Positions 1-11,299 of a DNA stretch of 64,000 nucleotides are shown one piece after another. The stretch's first letter is position 1; each line of letters begins with the position of its first letter. Source of the stretch: Periplaneta americana (lineage: Eukaryota > Arthropoda > Insecta > Blattodea > Blattidae); NCBI RefSeq assembly GCF_040183065.1, contig NC_091123.1, positions 106,800,821 through 106,864,820 of the forward strand. The letters are read 5' to 3'. The notes beneath the pieces are model-generated. The model saw nothing but the letters and a program-made list of their open reading frames with translations, was not told the origin of the DNA and ran no database searches. Made by a program: the position numbers and the translations under genes.

Positions 1-255
1 TTTTGACTGAAAAATAAATAAAATGTGTATATATCATTTCAAATTAGTTATTGGTGTTTTTTTGTGAAGCAAAACAGGCTGCATTTGGTTATGTGTCCAT
101 TATTTTATGTTGATGGCTGCAGTGTATTTTCGAATGGTGTCATTTGAAACTTACATTTTCAGTAAACACAAATGAAGCAGCAATACAGAATACACAAACA
201 GAACAGAGGGCAATCAATGTATGAAACTCTAATACAATAATTAAATATATATTTT
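1..255. other. AT-rich sequence, nothing recognised
   Basis: I see no exon, repeat terminus or structural RNA here. It probably belongs to the intron upstream of the STYX-like exon at 1430, but no other exon of that gene was found in the window. Confidence 0.4.
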
Positions 256-502
256 TAATTGATTTATTTTACGATGCTTTATCAACTGCAATGGTTATCC
301 ATCATCAGAATGAAATGAAGGTGATAATGCCAGTGAAATGAGTCCAGAGTGCAGCAAGAAAGTTACCCAGCATTTGCATCTAATGAGTTGAAGGAAAACC
401 TGGGGAAAAAACTTCAACCAGATGACTTGTCCCAACCAGAATTTGAACTCGGACCCGCTCTTTTCATGGTCAGGCATGCTAACCATTATTTCACAGCAGC
501 GG
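256..502 (-). repeat. tRNA-derived SINE, family A, copy 1
   Basis: Read on the minus strand this copy shares its body with the better copy at 4924-5195: both contain gatgctttatcaac, gataatgccagtgaaatgag and gttacccagcatttgc. The tRNA-like head is at the high-coordinate end, with a decayed B box near 440-455, and the tail lies near 256. It is more diverged than copy 2. Confidence 0.7.
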
Positions 503-589
503 ACTTATCAAATTTTCATTATACACTCATACTTACATAACATAATAATAAATAATTTTATTAATAATTAGTAATATTCTTATTATAAG

Positions 590-1345
590 TCTCACTAAAT
601 ATATTTTTTAATCTTTTAATTGTTAGAGGATAGCCCTCAAAAGTAGCTGTAGGTAACTGGTTTCAGTCTATTCTGGTCCTACTTAAAAACGAAAACTTTC
701 CTATATCAGTTTTCTGTTTCTTATTTTTAAGTTCGTGATTATGTTCTGACCTTGAGTATTAAGTTTTTCATTTTAATCTATTAAGTCCTCCACGTTCTGT
801 ACCCTGTGTACATCTTACATACAGGGTATCAATTTTTTTCCGCCTAATCATTAGAATGTCCCAACCCAGTTCGTGGACTTTTTCGCACACATGACCCTTG
901 CCACCTTTCATGAATTTTGCCGCCCTTTTTTGGTACCCTTTCAAGACAATCTATTTGTTTTATTCTGTATAAATACCAGCATTCTGCGCCATATTTCCAT
1001 TAGTAGACAAACTAGATATTTGTATGCTAAGTCTTGGATCTAGTGCTTCCCTTCTTGAGTGTTCATGTTATAAAGTGTAAGGTTTTCAATGTTTTCCCAG
1101 TCATATAGTTGGTTTGATACTGCCATCCAAGGGTATCACTTAAACTTTTAAGTAGGTATTTGAAATTCCTCTCTTGGGGGGCCATTTCACCATCAGTGTT
1201 TTAATTAAGACCAGTCACTTCGTTTTACTAAAGGTCACCATTCCCCTCTTATCCTTATTAACTTTCATTTCGTTTATCCTACCCCACTTATTCACCTCAT
1301 CAAAAGCCCTCTGTAATGTCACTATGTCTGAAGGATCCTTGTAAT
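590..1345 (-). pseudogene. Degenerate Jockey-like LINE 3' portion
   Basis: Minus-strand translation in shifting frames gives stretches typical of the C-terminal part of a non-LTR retrotransposon polymerase: a segment like QKRAAKFMKG near 930-960, KVHELGWDIL near 850-880, and KTDIGKFSFLSRT near 675-715. The segment near 1290-1320 reads like TLQRAFDEVNKWG. There are several stops and frameshifts, so it is a dead 5'-truncated copy. It sits in what is probably the last intron of the STYX-like gene. Assignment to Jockey rather than another LINE clade is by resemblance only. Confidence 0.6.
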
Positions 1346-1429
1346 TCTGCTATTTTACTTATAGTTGGAAAAATGCTCAAGTATCATAAATACAGTATTT
1401 TCAAGACTATAGATAATCCTTATTTTCAG

Positions 1430-1661
1430 GGATGCTTTCGCCTTGGTTCAGCAGCGACGTTTTTGTATTAACCCAAATGAGGGATTCATGGCACAGTTGA
1501 CAGAATTTGAACCAATTTATAAAGCACAGAGGACACTGCAGAATGGACAATGCTCGACAGAGAAAGGTCGGAATAAGCGACGTATTGACCAAGTGGATGA
1601 TCAAGTGTCAAATCAGGACGAGATCTTCATGTCGGAGGCTATGGATGTTACGGGGAGCTGA
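1430..1661 (+). CDS. Styx: STYX-like pseudophosphatase, last coding exon
   Basis: The exon follows a good splice acceptor (tattttcag, AG at 1428-1429) and reads DAFALVQQRRFCINPNEGF, then a C-terminal tail of basic and acidic residues ending at TGA 1659-1661. The RRFCINPN and GF..QL.E.E.IY pattern matches the last helix of the dual-specificity-phosphatase fold of STYX, a catalytically inactive phosphatase-like protein described as a nuclear/cytoplasmic regulator of ERK signalling. The split codon at 1430 needs two bases from an upstream exon that is not recognisable in positions 1-1400, so only the C-terminal 77 or so residues are here. An active DUSP relative is possible, since the active-site loop lies in a missing exon, but the RRFCINPN signature favours STYX. 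Confidence 0.85.
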
Positions 1662-1920
1662 TATGTTGCATAGTGTAGCTGTGTACGTGCACATTGATTA
1701 TGGTGTTGACCATCTTGTTCATACATACCTTCCAGAGACGCTTGTGTGCTGTTCTTGTGATTGGGTACTAAAGCAAGTTTTGTTGTGTACCTAAATTTGG
1801 GGCATCCATATTTATCAACACTATGTAGTTCAGTTGCTGGATTCCATAGTGATATGTTAACACAATCTTGTATTGAATGTTTTTTTTTAAGCATAAGATG
1901 CACTCTCATAAAATAAAAGT
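1662..1920 (+). other. Styx: Probable 3' UTR of the STYX-like gene
   Basis: Sequence after the stop has no coding features. An AATAAA hexamer lies at 1912-1917, about 250 bp after the stop, and is the first well-placed polyadenylation signal. The cleavage site itself is not determined. Confidence 0.45.
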
Positions 1921-3440
1921 TGTGCAGATGTTTTGTTTGTAGATATTGTAACAATGCTTCTGTTCATATCGGCATTATCAAGGCATCTGTCCCTGAATGT
2001 CTCATGGGTACTTACAGAATGATAAATTGCCTGCAGTGAATTATTTTGTACATTTGAAAAGTACCTTAACTTAAATTTTTCAGTAGTTTACTGAGTTGCT
2101 GAAGAATAGAATGATATGTTTTAGTGATAACATATTGAATATAAATAATATACGAGATATTTTCAACATATAGGACTTTCTGGCTAAGATTAGCATAGAA
2201 AAGAGAATTACTGAAATGTAACATTGCAATTAAGTGACGGAAAATGTTGCCCAAATATAAATGAAATGTTATCTGAATCTTGGTATATAACTGAAGTTGA
2301 AATTCATGAGTCATTCAGGCTAGGTTTAAGACAATAATGAACTAGCTGCAAATTTTGTTTGAAGAGAGTTATTCAGGGATGGTTATGATCATGTCCATAT
2401 AGTTTGAAATTATAAACACGAACATAATGTTAGTTATGGTTCTAGTATGTGAGCAATGGCAAATTTGAATAGTTTTAAATTTCTGTGTTCAATATTTTAG
2501 TGCCAAATTGTTGACATAACATTACTATGTTGTCAGAACTTTGTAAAGATGAAGCACAGTTGACTTTTTTATGTACTTTAATGTTCTTGAAAATTTTATA
2601 AGAATATATAATGCTCCTGGTAGATGAATTTCCTTCTTGGCGTGTTGTTTGGAAACTTACTTTCTGCAAGTCAATACCTACAATTTATATATTATACCAG
2701 TAAGTTCTTTGCAAATATCTCAAGCCGTTACTTTTGCATGGCTGCTTTTTCTGTAGTAGTGAGCTAGCTGCCAGGAAATTTTAATCTTTCGTAATTGAAA
2801 CCTTAAATTATTTACACAAAAAGCTCAAAGTGAGACATTAGGAACATGCTGGAATTATTTATGTGACATTCTAAGAACTAATTAAGAAATTTGTTACTCA
2901 ACATGCTGAACCAACATATTCAGATGTTATGCTGAATAGCTTAATGACTTTAAGAAGATTAGTTTCTAGTCAAAATCAGTTTGGTTTAACTTTTCCTAGC
3001 TGACATTCCCTTCTTGGTTTAATATGTAATATAAGCCCAGTCGCAAACAATTTTGCCACTAATCACTATACCGGTATTTTTGATTCAATAGGAATTGGAG
3101 AATTCAGGAACTCCTTGTAAAATTTTCTACTGTACTTTCTTCATGAAAGATCCTTGATGAAATTTTCATAATTATAATTTGTACTTCAAGACTAAGATAC
3201 ATTTTGACATTGATTGCATTCTTTCGGTCTTCCAGACGTGTACCTAACATTTGTTTATGTTTGAGCCGAGAAGATAGAAATGCCAGCTGAGAGAGCAGGC
3301 CTATTTGAGAAAACAATTTCTAACATTCAGTAGTATTTGTAAAGAAATGTCCTGTATGTTTAACTCCTCAGGAAGAGTTACTCTGTGTTCAGAAAGGAAT
3401 ATATGCTTTCTTTTGTGATTTCATTATCTCATGTTTGTAG
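1921..3440. other. Intergenic AT-rich sequence, nothing recognised
   Basis: Only short unrelated open frames occur and I could match none of them to a gene, transposon end or SINE. Confidence 0.4.
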
Positions 3441-3458
3441 TCAAATTAATGTTCGTGC

Positions 3459-3459
<1 letters not shown>

Positions 3460-3506
<47 letters not shown>
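3460..3506. repeat. (TAA)n microsatellite
   Basis: About 15 uninterrupted trinucleotide units, followed directly by tggccaatcctg. The same arrangement (a trinucleotide run abutting a 'ggcc' end) is seen at the R2-like LINE terminus at 9146-9180, so this may also be a LINE 3' tail on the minus strand. No LINE coding sequence was recognised next to it. Confidence 0.85.
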
Positions 3507-3507
<1 letters not shown>

Positions 3508-4041
3508 GCCAATCCTGTACAGAACTTTGCAAATGAAAATTTGAAGCTGTTCAACCAATTGTCAGGAAAGAGGACGAGACATCGCTTTGTACATTTAGCT
3601 CACAACTACTTACATGACAAATTACTTGTTAAGTAATGGTGTCTGGTGGATCAATGCCAAAGTTGCTCCATTTTGATGTGAGTGTGTTTTTATTATTATG
3701 AGTGCTCAGTTCCCCTTGAAGGGACCCAAACTCTCTGAAGTGTGAAAGAATTGAGTGAATGTGTGAATAAAAGTGTGTGTAAGTGTAATTATTCATTAAG
3801 GACTGTGTGAAATCCCCCTTAAGAAAGACTATAGTTATTACATCCCTGTTCCAAGCCTCATAACATGGAGAATTGTCAAGTTTTGAGAAGTCTGATTATT
3901 GTTTTTTTATCTTAAAATCTGGTGTATCCAGCATTGGATTTTATAAAAATAATTAAAGTTAATATTTTTCAATAGCAATATGTTCTATGTTTTTCTCACT
4001 TCAAACTGTTACATGCAATGATGCATGACCTCACTCCTACA

Positions 4042-4658
4042 CAGTGTTGCCAGACTAGCAATACTAAAATCCACCCATATAACAACCAAATTCCACACAA
4101 TTCCAAACATGACTTTAGAATACATTTCTGTGCTTCAATCATGCAGAATATATAGATATGTTAATTATCATTAATGTACTGTACTTACATAGCTTTCTGG
4201 ATGCAAAACTGGTTTAGTGTCTCTCTGGTATTCACACTTTTATTATCGCTACAGTATTTTTAGAAATAGGCCTATCTTCCATTGTATAAAAGTTGTTTAT
4301 ATGTATTATTTATTTTATTTATATTTAATTGCTTATATTTATATTATGTATTATTTATTTTATTTATATTCAGTATTATTTGTTTAAAACTTAGAACTTC
4401 GAAAGTCCAGACGAAAGTCTATAAAGAAAGGATCAAAAACCTTCAATTAAATAATAGAATCCAAGCTATCCCTACAGATTAAGCGCGATATAGATAATTC
4501 ACCCACTGCTAATCTAGAGTCAACTGTACTGGTATTTTTTAATTAACTCAAAAATTCTCAAAAATTTTAGTGGCTCTTTCCACACAAAATCCACACAGCC
4601 AATCATTCCACACATTACATACATACATATATAAATTACACACAATTTGGCAACACTG
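4042..4658. mobile_element. Non-autonomous hAT element (MITE-like)
   Basis: The ends are inverted: CAGTGTTGCCA at 4042 and TGGCAACACTG ending at 4658. They are flanked by an 8-bp target duplication, ctcctaca (4034-4041) and ctcctact (4659-4666), with one mismatch. An 8-bp duplication with CAG-type ends is diagnostic of hAT transposons. The 617-bp interior is AT-rich with no transposase, so it must have been moved by an element elsewhere. Confidence 0.8.
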
Positions 4659-4923
4659 CTCCTACTCCTACAACAAGTTGTGATGTAAAGATTTTCGTTT
4701 TCACACTGCATCACTGAGTAAATATAAATTAAAACTTAATAATAATTTTTTTTTTTTTTTAGAAATAAATTTCAGTATCAGATATTGTAACCCATGAAGC
4801 AAGAAGAGGACTTCTTGGTCATAAAAAATGGTTGCGGGCAACTAGGTATTTAGGGATCCTTACTTCTCTGAGAAAAAAAAAATCTCACCCCACTCCAAGT
4901 AAAAGATACATAGGATTAGTTTA

Positions 4924-5195
4924 TTCTATTTTTTTTTTTTTTTTAATTTTAGTAGGTTATTTTATGATGCTTTATCAACAGCTTAGGTTATTTAGCATCT
5001 GAATGAGATGAAGATGATAATGCCAGTGAAATGAGTCTGGGGTCCAATACCGAAAGTTACCCAGCATTTGCTCATATTGGATTGAGGGAAAACCCGGAAA
5101 AAGCTCAACCAGGTAACTTACCCCGACCGGGAATCGAACTAGGGCCATCTGGTTTTGCGGCTAGACACACTAACTGTTACTCCACAGGTGTGGAC
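4924..5195 (-). repeat. tRNA-derived SINE, family A, copy 2
   Basis: The minus strand starts with a tRNA-like head near 5195 (B box gttcgattccc near 5125-5140), continues through the family body, and ends in a poly-A tail seen as poly-T at 4929-4944. A 10-bp target duplication, gattagttta, flanks it at 4914-4923 and 5196-5205, showing insertion by LINE-type target-primed reverse transcription. Confidence 0.85.
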
Positions 5196-5350
5196 GATTA
5201 GTTTAATTTTGACTTCTTGCACACTTACCTAAAAGTAAATCATTTTTTTTTCATACCTATAATTATAAACGTAAATAATTACATAAAGGAGAAGATCAGA
5301 ATGACAAATTACTTTTCATAAAAAAAGATTAATATTTATCCTCTATACCA

Positions 5351-5641
5351 TGGCCAGCTCAATTGGTAGAGCAGCTGGCTACGGACTGGAAGGTCCGGGG
5401 TTCGATCCCAGGTGGTTACAGGATTTTTTCTCGTTGCAAAACTTTCAGAACGGCCCCGAGGTTCGCTCAACCTCCTATAAAATTGAGTACCGGGTCTTTC
5501 CCGGGGGTAAAAGGCGGTCAGAGCGTGGTGCCGACCACACCACCTCATTCTAGTGTCGAGGTCATGGAAAGCATGAAGCTCTACCTCCATGCCCCCCCAA
5601 GTACCTTCATGGCATGTTACGGGGATACCTTTACCTTTTTT
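5351..5641 (+). repeat. tRNA-derived SINE, family C
   Basis: The tRNA-like head has a good A box (agctcaattggtagagc, near 5356-5372) and B box (ggttcgatccc, near 5399-5409). It is followed by a GC-richer unrelated body ending in a short T run. The target duplication tatacca is at 5344-5350 and 5642-5648. The head resembles a real tRNA but has no plausible acceptor stem, so it is not called as a tRNA gene. Confidence 0.8.
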
Positions 5642-6338
5642 TATACCACGGATATGTTCCATATCACTCAAGTTTTTGTATGAGTTTCCAGAAATTTGCT
5701 GCTCCATAAAACCCATCACCCTGGGAAAGTACCCAAATTACCATTCCCTAAATGTGCTCCTGCAGACAACTTTACTTAAAATAGTGTTTAAATGACTGCA
5801 TATCTAGTGTAATGAGAATAAATGTATTATCTGAGGCCTCTTATTTATTTTATATTAATACAAAATGTCGTAAAGGACATGTTACTTTAAACTACTGGTC
5901 TTTACTTCATTTTCATTTGGTGCTGTTTGATCTTTAATACAGGTTTTTTCTTTGAGAATAAAGTAACTAAGTTCTATAGAAACATAAAAAAAAATGAGGG
6001 GAGCAAAAGTATTACATGTTAAGTTATAATTATATAAAGTTAGTATATCTTTAAAATTAGAATGGACTTACAGTTATTTACTTTGTATAGTGAAAATTAA
6101 TGTTACAATTTATCAGGTTTTCTACTGAGCAGACAATTTTGTCTGAGCAATGAGTGACCTCAGTGTTGAAAATCAATAACCCATGGTCAACAAATATAGT
6201 ATGAAGAAATCTTATGATCAAATAACACATATTTAATTTATTCTTATCTATTTTTCTGTTAGTTTCACAAACAAAATACTCCACACGTATTTGGGAATAG
6301 TATTCAAAGCTCATAATTCATATAATGTGGTGTTATTT

Positions 6339-6570
6339 AATCCCATTTCTTCAATCCATGGCCCATGAAGGGCCAAGGCCAACCAGTCGACTGCTAGCCT
6401 CACGTCCACATGGCTCAGCAGAGATGTATGATCGTCCAACCGGAACAGAGGTATCATGTGGTTAGTATAATCTCCCCCTCCCCCCACCCCAGTTGTGATA
6501 GTTTGTTTTCGTAACCAGATTTTGCTACCTATTGCAGCTCCTCAAATTCATCATGGTACTATGTGGACAC
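6339..6570 (-). repeat. Dispersed repeat family F, copy 1
   Basis: Shares blocks such as gatcgtccaac, ggccaaggccaacca and cctcaaattcatcatg with copies at 33727-33860 (opposite orientation) and 55355-55560. No coding sequence and no clear tRNA boxes are visible. The other two copies border (ATT)n or (AAT)n runs, so it may be a SINE or a LINE tail with a trinucleotide end; the class is not resolved. Confidence 0.6.
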
Positions 6571-7026
6571 TTGTCCATACACTGACCGAAATTTCATGAG
6601 AAGATTTCTTCCCCATGAAAACTGGAAGCAGCACACATTCTGTAATGCGAGTCCTAGACATGATGTCTTAGACCAGTGTTTCTCAACTGCCGGGCCCTGG
6701 CGTCAATTGTACTGGGCCACGAGATATTATCCTGGAATTTGACATTTTACTTTTATAGTGGAAGTATTCTTAGGAGACTAATTTTCGTGATTGTGTCGAA
6801 AAGTGCAGATCCAGATTGTCTCTAAATTCTAATTAAATAGCATCTGTGTAACAAATCTCTGTGACCAAGACACTTATTTTTTAATGATCGGGAATTTTTC
6901 AGACTTAGAAATCTTTCAACATTCGAGAAAGGAAATATTGCTATTTATAACTGGTCATAAAAATTGCCTGCAAGCTGATTATAGTAATGGCCAGTGAATT
7001 CTCTTATATAATCGCAGAAGGAAACA

Positions 7027-7530
7027 ATGAAATGTTTGTCATACTCAGATTATATAGAAGCAAATGATTTCAATTCACAGGTTTCAGTCTCAGATATTAT
7101 TGAAATCCACTTGAAGATGATGTTAATATTTGAAAAGCACTTTCCTGGACGTGAGGATCCTTGGAGGCAAAACATGATTGTAAAACTATTTGTTGAACAC
7201 AGAGAGACAGCCCTTTCCCATGAAGAAACCCTTCAACTTCTTGAATTATCGTCAGACAAAGGATTGGAAAGTACTTTTAAATCTATGAGTAATTTGAAAT
7301 TCTGAATAAGAATTAAAAATGAATAACCACATTTACATTAAATAGCAATCAAATTTCTTCGTTTTACCTCACTTTATCTTTGTGAAACTGCATTTTTTGC
7401 CATTCTGCACTTAAAACGAAACAGAGAAACCGCCTGCAAATTTCTGACTCTCCATTTGGCTATCATTTCAATTCATCTCGGACAACAGACAGAAAACAGC
7501 AACGAAAGTCTCTTTAGTCTTGCTAAAACC
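7027..7530 (+). pseudogene. hAT transposase C-terminal fragment
   Basis: The 92-codon frame 7027-7305 contains FKSMSNLKF, and after the stop the reading continues in-frame-like as YLCETAFFAILHLKRNR and ENSNESLFSLAK. YLCE..F and the trailing basic segment are the hallmark of the hAT C-terminal dimerisation domain in the Charlie/ZBED-related branch. The N-terminal zinc finger and the catalytic core are missing. It lies in the sense expected from the element ends at 6674 and 10206. Confidence 0.7.
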
Positions 7531-7916
7531 TTGAAAATTATGAGGTGCAATAAAAGTAAAATAAACTAAGCATGTTTAATTTTTTCAATAACTCATATCA
7601 TTGCTGTGTTTTTAAATTGATAAATTAGTGTTGGAACTGGTGTTTATACCTGAGAGATTCATACATTTTAATGCATAAAATTACATACATTACACACAAA
7701 AAACATTCGGCATGTGTATGTGTAATAACTGTTTGGCCAACATGTTGACATCCTTCTGCTATTTCTCCTGCTCAGCTGACTTCTGTGCTGAGTTACAGTG
7801 CATAATCAATTTTCCCATTATCTTTTCTTTTTCAAACCATTATCATTAAAATTAATTTAATAATACAATGATCGTTGTTGTAACTTTTATAAGTTTTTGG
7901 TGGATAGAAAGGGATA

Positions 7917-9000
7917 CTACTTACTTAATAATGGCTTGTAGAGAACCCGGAGGTTCATTGCTGCCCTCACATAAGCCTGTCATCAGTCCTTATCCTGAGG
8001 AACATTACTCCAGTCCCTACCATCATATCCCATCTCCCTCAAGTCCATTTTAATATTTTCATCTCATCTGTGTCTCGGCCTCCCCTCAAGCCTCCCAACT
8101 AACACCCTATATACATTTCTGGATTTGCCCATATGCGCTAAGTGCCTTGCCTATCTCAAACGTCTGAATTTAATGTTCCTAATTATGTCAGGTGAAGAAT
8201 ACAATGCGAACAGTTCTGCATTGGGTAACTTTCTCCATTCTCCTGTAACTTCATCCTTCTTAGCGCCAAATACTTTCGTAAGCATCTTATTCTCTGTTCT
8301 TCTCTCAAAGTGAGAGTCCAAGTTTCAGAACCATACAGAACAACCGTAATATAACTGTTTTATAAATTCTTTCAGCTTTTTTGAGAGCAGGCTGGATAAC
8401 AAAAGTTTCTCAACCGAATAATAAGAGGCATTTCCCATATTTATTCTGCGTTTAATTTCCTCCCGGGTGTCATTTATATTTAATACTGTTGTTCCAAGGT
8501 ATTTGAATTTTTCCATCTTTTCAAAGGATAAATTTCCAATTTTTATATTTCCATTTTGTACTATGATCTGGTCTTTGTACTTTTGTCTTTTCGGGATTTA
8601 CTTCCATACCTATCTCTTCCCGTGTTTTCTCCCAATATATTCACATCATCTACATAAAGACGCAGCTGATGTAACCCTTTCAATTCCAAATCCTCTCTGT
8701 TATCCCGGACTTTCCTAATGGCTTATTCTAGAGCAGCGGTCGTCAGCACAGAGCATGTTCAGGCTAGCGTCTCTTACCCGCGGATAAGAGACTGCACTAT
8801 GGTGCACCATAGCTGCTGGTGGGTATGCTCTATCCCTCTCTGCCTGCTGCACGACGGTGCATTTGGTGTTGCTCCGAATGCCCTTTTCCCATTTCAGTGA
8901 GTGCTGACGACCACTGTTCTGGAGCAAAGTTGAAAAAGTAAAGGTGATAGTGCATCTCCTTGCTTTAGCCTGCAGGGATACTGTGTCAATTAGAATTAGC
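7917..9000 (-). pseudogene. LINE (RTE-like, family L1) 5'-truncated copy
   Basis: Minus-strand segments match the other L1 copies at 19.5, 23.9, 31.6 and 63.6 kb: KFKYLGTTVLNINDTREE (8516-8463), EEIKRRINMGNA, YGCSVWF, and a C-terminal region near 8000-8120. In better copies the C-terminal region reads GRPR..W...I...LRE.GYD..DWI..AQDRDRW. The 3' end abuts a taagtaag-type tail near 7917. A 183-bp MITE (8734-8916) interrupts it between sequences that are contiguous in the 24.7-kb copy. Confidence 0.75.
8734..8916. mobile_element. hAT MITE, 183 bp, inside LINE
   Basis: The ends CAGCGGTCGTCAGCAC (8734) and GTGCTGACGACCACTG (to 8916) are perfect inverted repeats except at one base. The target duplication is ttctagag (8726-8733) and ttctggag (8917-8924). 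The empty site can be read directly from the related LINE at 24742-24770, where ttctagag and caaagtt are adjacent. GC-rich interior, no coding capacity. Confidence 0.9.
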
Positions 9001-9145
9001 ATAAATTAATTAATTAATAATGTTGAGTTGAGAAAATGTACTACAAAAGTTCGTTAATCCAGTGATTGATAGCAATGCAGAAGGAACCAATGAAATGTTT
9101 CAGTCATATTCTGATTATTTGTCAACATACCACTCCATTAATAAC

Positions 9146-9175
9146 AATAATAATAATAATAATAATAATAATAAC
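9146..9175. repeat. (AAT)n microsatellite at LINE 3' end
   Basis: A run of about ten trinucleotides abutting the 3' end (minus sense) of the R2-like LINE. It appears to be the LINE tail rather than an independent microsatellite. Confidence 0.8.
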
Positions 9176-9179
9176 GGCC

Positions 9180-10010
9180 TCCCATTGGAGGTAGCCCAGA
9201 AGGACTCAGTATACTCTCCTACATGAATTTTACAATATTAAATGTTTACATAAATTTTGTAGAAAGAAAATAAAAATATATGAATTATAAAGTGAAGAAA
9301 AAAAAATTAAACAGAGTGAATATGACGACTCAGAATTTGGCAAGAGCGTTTCAAAACTGAAGTTATGATGTCAGCAGTAAGTGTCTGTGGTAGTTCAAAG
9401 GTCTTCCTGAAGCTTTCAAAGAACTTGGGAATCACACCACGAGCTCCAATAAGAAGACCAATCACCTCAATATCTTCAAGCTGGTATTTTGCTTTGAAGT
9501 AATCAACTGTTGGCAGATAAATGTTTATCTTTTCTTTATTGATATCCTCTGGCTGGCTACTCCCCGTTTCAATCATTATGGTAGGATCAATTATATATCC
9601 TTTCTTGGTAGACCTAGTCTGGGAATACGCTATGATGTAAATACATCTAGAGGAGCCATTAGTAGCAAGGCAAAAAAACTTCCTCTTCTACTATCCAAGA
9701 CTTTTTTTTCTTAAAGCAGTTGCAATTAAGGATCGAACATGATGGTGTCTGGCATTTCAGAGGAGTAAACCTCTGTTACACTGACCTTAGGACATGGGCA
9801 AGGGTTTCAGTCTCCGGGCAGCCATGTCTGCACCGGGATCCGTCCAAAGAGCGACCAGGTACTCCTCTAACTGCTGCTAAACTGGCATTCATTTTGAGGC
9901 AGGTTATCCATTCAGATGTAGATAGTCCAGACTTATTAAAAATCCAGGCATTGGCGTTAGGTACTTGGCTGTACAATTCTACACCTCTGCCTCTTCCAGG
10001 CATTACTTTC
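9180..10010 (-). pseudogene. R2-like LINE, C-terminal zinc knuckle and endonuclease region
   Basis: On the minus strand, 10003-9776 reads a typical C-terminal segment with CRHGCPETETLAHVL, the CCHC knuckle of RLE-type LINEs. In another frame NARHHHVRSLIA follows near 9755-9720. From 9576 to 9307 an 89-aa frame reads YFKAKYQLEDIEVIGLLIGARG, split here as YFKAKYQLED and EVIGLLIGARG. This matches the end of the restriction-enzyme-like endonuclease of R2-clade polymerases. Frameshift and stop mean it is dead. R2 itself sits in 28S rDNA, whereas this copy lies in a hAT element, so it is probably a non-rDNA R2-clade relative. Confidence 0.7.
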
Positions 10011-10310
10011 TATGTACTTAGTGTATTAATACTCTTTTAAGTCCTAAGATCACGCCATACTTAATTATTAATACTTAAAGTTAGTTAAATATATGAACTT
10101 TTAAAAAATTGGAAAGGTATTTACGTGTAAATTTGTTGGGACCAGCCCTCATCTTATAGAAAAAGAATTAACCAGGGCGTGGTCTCTCAGAAGTTGAGAA
10201 CCACTGCCTTAGACTACGACACAGAACCCATGTCTTTACATAATATATAACTATTAATTGTTCTGGTTCATTAGCCAAAATATACCAAATTAAATAATAA
10301 AAAAGGACTG

Positions 10311-11299
10311 TTAATAAATTTTATCTTCTTCCTATCTGAGGGTGTAGAAAACTACAGAAGCACTTACACACAAGTGGTCCATTGTACACCCATGAACTAG
10401 TAATCATCGGATTTTTAGGCATTAAAAATGAAGTTTTAGGTGCCTAAAAGAAGCTAATAAATCTATTAATTTAGGCTGTAACTTAGTGAAATTAGGCATT
10501 GAAATATACTGAATACATGACACAAATCCATAAACACAAAAATTAATAATATGTTAATAAATTTTATCTTCTTCCTATCTGAGGGTGTAGAAAACTACAA
10601 AAGCACGTGGTCCATTGTACACCCCATAAACTAATAATCATCCGATTTTTAGGCATTAAAAATGAAGTTTTAGGTGGCTAAAAGAGGCTAATAAATCTAT
10701 TAATTTAGGTTGTAACTTAGTGAAATTAGGCATTGAAATATACTGAATACATGACACAAATCCATAAACACAAAAATTAATAATATGTTAATAAATTTTA
10801 TCTTCTTCCTATCTGAGGGTGTAGAAAACTACAGAAGCACGTGGTCCATTGTACACCCCATAAACTAATAATCATCGGATTTTTAGGCATTAAAAATGAA
10901 GTTTTAGGTGCCTAAAAGAGGCTAATAAATCTATTAATTTAAGTTGTAACTTAGTGAAATTAGGCATTGAAATATACTGAATACATGACACAAATCCATA
11001 AACACAAAAATTAATAATATGTTAATAAATTTTATCTTCTTCCTATCTGAGGGTGTAGAAAACTACAAAAGCACGTGGTCCATTGTACACCCCATAAACT
11101 AATAATCATCGGATTTTTAGGCATTAAAAATGAAGTCTTAGGTGCCTAAAAGAGGCTAACAAATCTATTAATTTAGGTTGTAACTTAGTGAAATTAGGCA
11201 CTGAAATATACTGAATACATGACAGAAATCCATAAACACAAAAATTAATAATATGTTAATAAATTTTATCTTCTTCCTATCTGAGGGTGTAGAAAACTA
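10311..11299. repeat. 234-bp tandem repeat array, left part
   Basis: The word ttaataaattttatcttc recurs at 10311, 10554, 10788, 11022 and 11256. The spacing is 243 for the first unit and exactly 234 for the next three. Units are about 97 percent alike by eye. Each contains ttaggcattaaaaatgaag followed by ttttaggtgcctaaaag, a loose palindrome around ttaggc/gcctaa. The fifth unit is cut at 11299 by a mariner insertion and resumes at 14570. Confidence 0.95.

Larger units (their letters stand above)
6674..10206 (+). mobile_element. hAT transposon, inactive, with nested LINEs
   Basis: The left end CAGTGTTTCTCAACTG (6674) and right end AAGTTGAGAACCACTG (to 10206) are inverted copies. The target duplication is tcttagac (6666-6673) and ccttagac (10207-10214), one mismatch in 8 bp. 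It contains a decayed hAT transposase C-terminus (7027-7530), a minus-strand LINE (7917-9000) that itself holds a MITE (8734-8916), and an R2-like LINE (9180-10010). The hAT is therefore the oldest layer. Confidence 0.85.

Noticed and set aside
1613..1954. 113-aa minus-strand frame
   Set aside because: It overlaps the STYX-like exon and its 3' UTR antisense, with no domain and no splice support.
3385..3636. 83-aa frame with poly-Ile
   Set aside because: Created by the (TAA)n microsatellite; nothing recognisable on either side.
5351..5425. A functional tRNA gene
   Set aside because: A and B boxes are good but there is no paired acceptor stem, a SINE body follows, and the whole is bounded by a target duplication.
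8467..9002. Overlapping frames of 60-95 aa on both strands
   Set aside because: Shadows of the LINE and MITE; none carries a recognisable domain.
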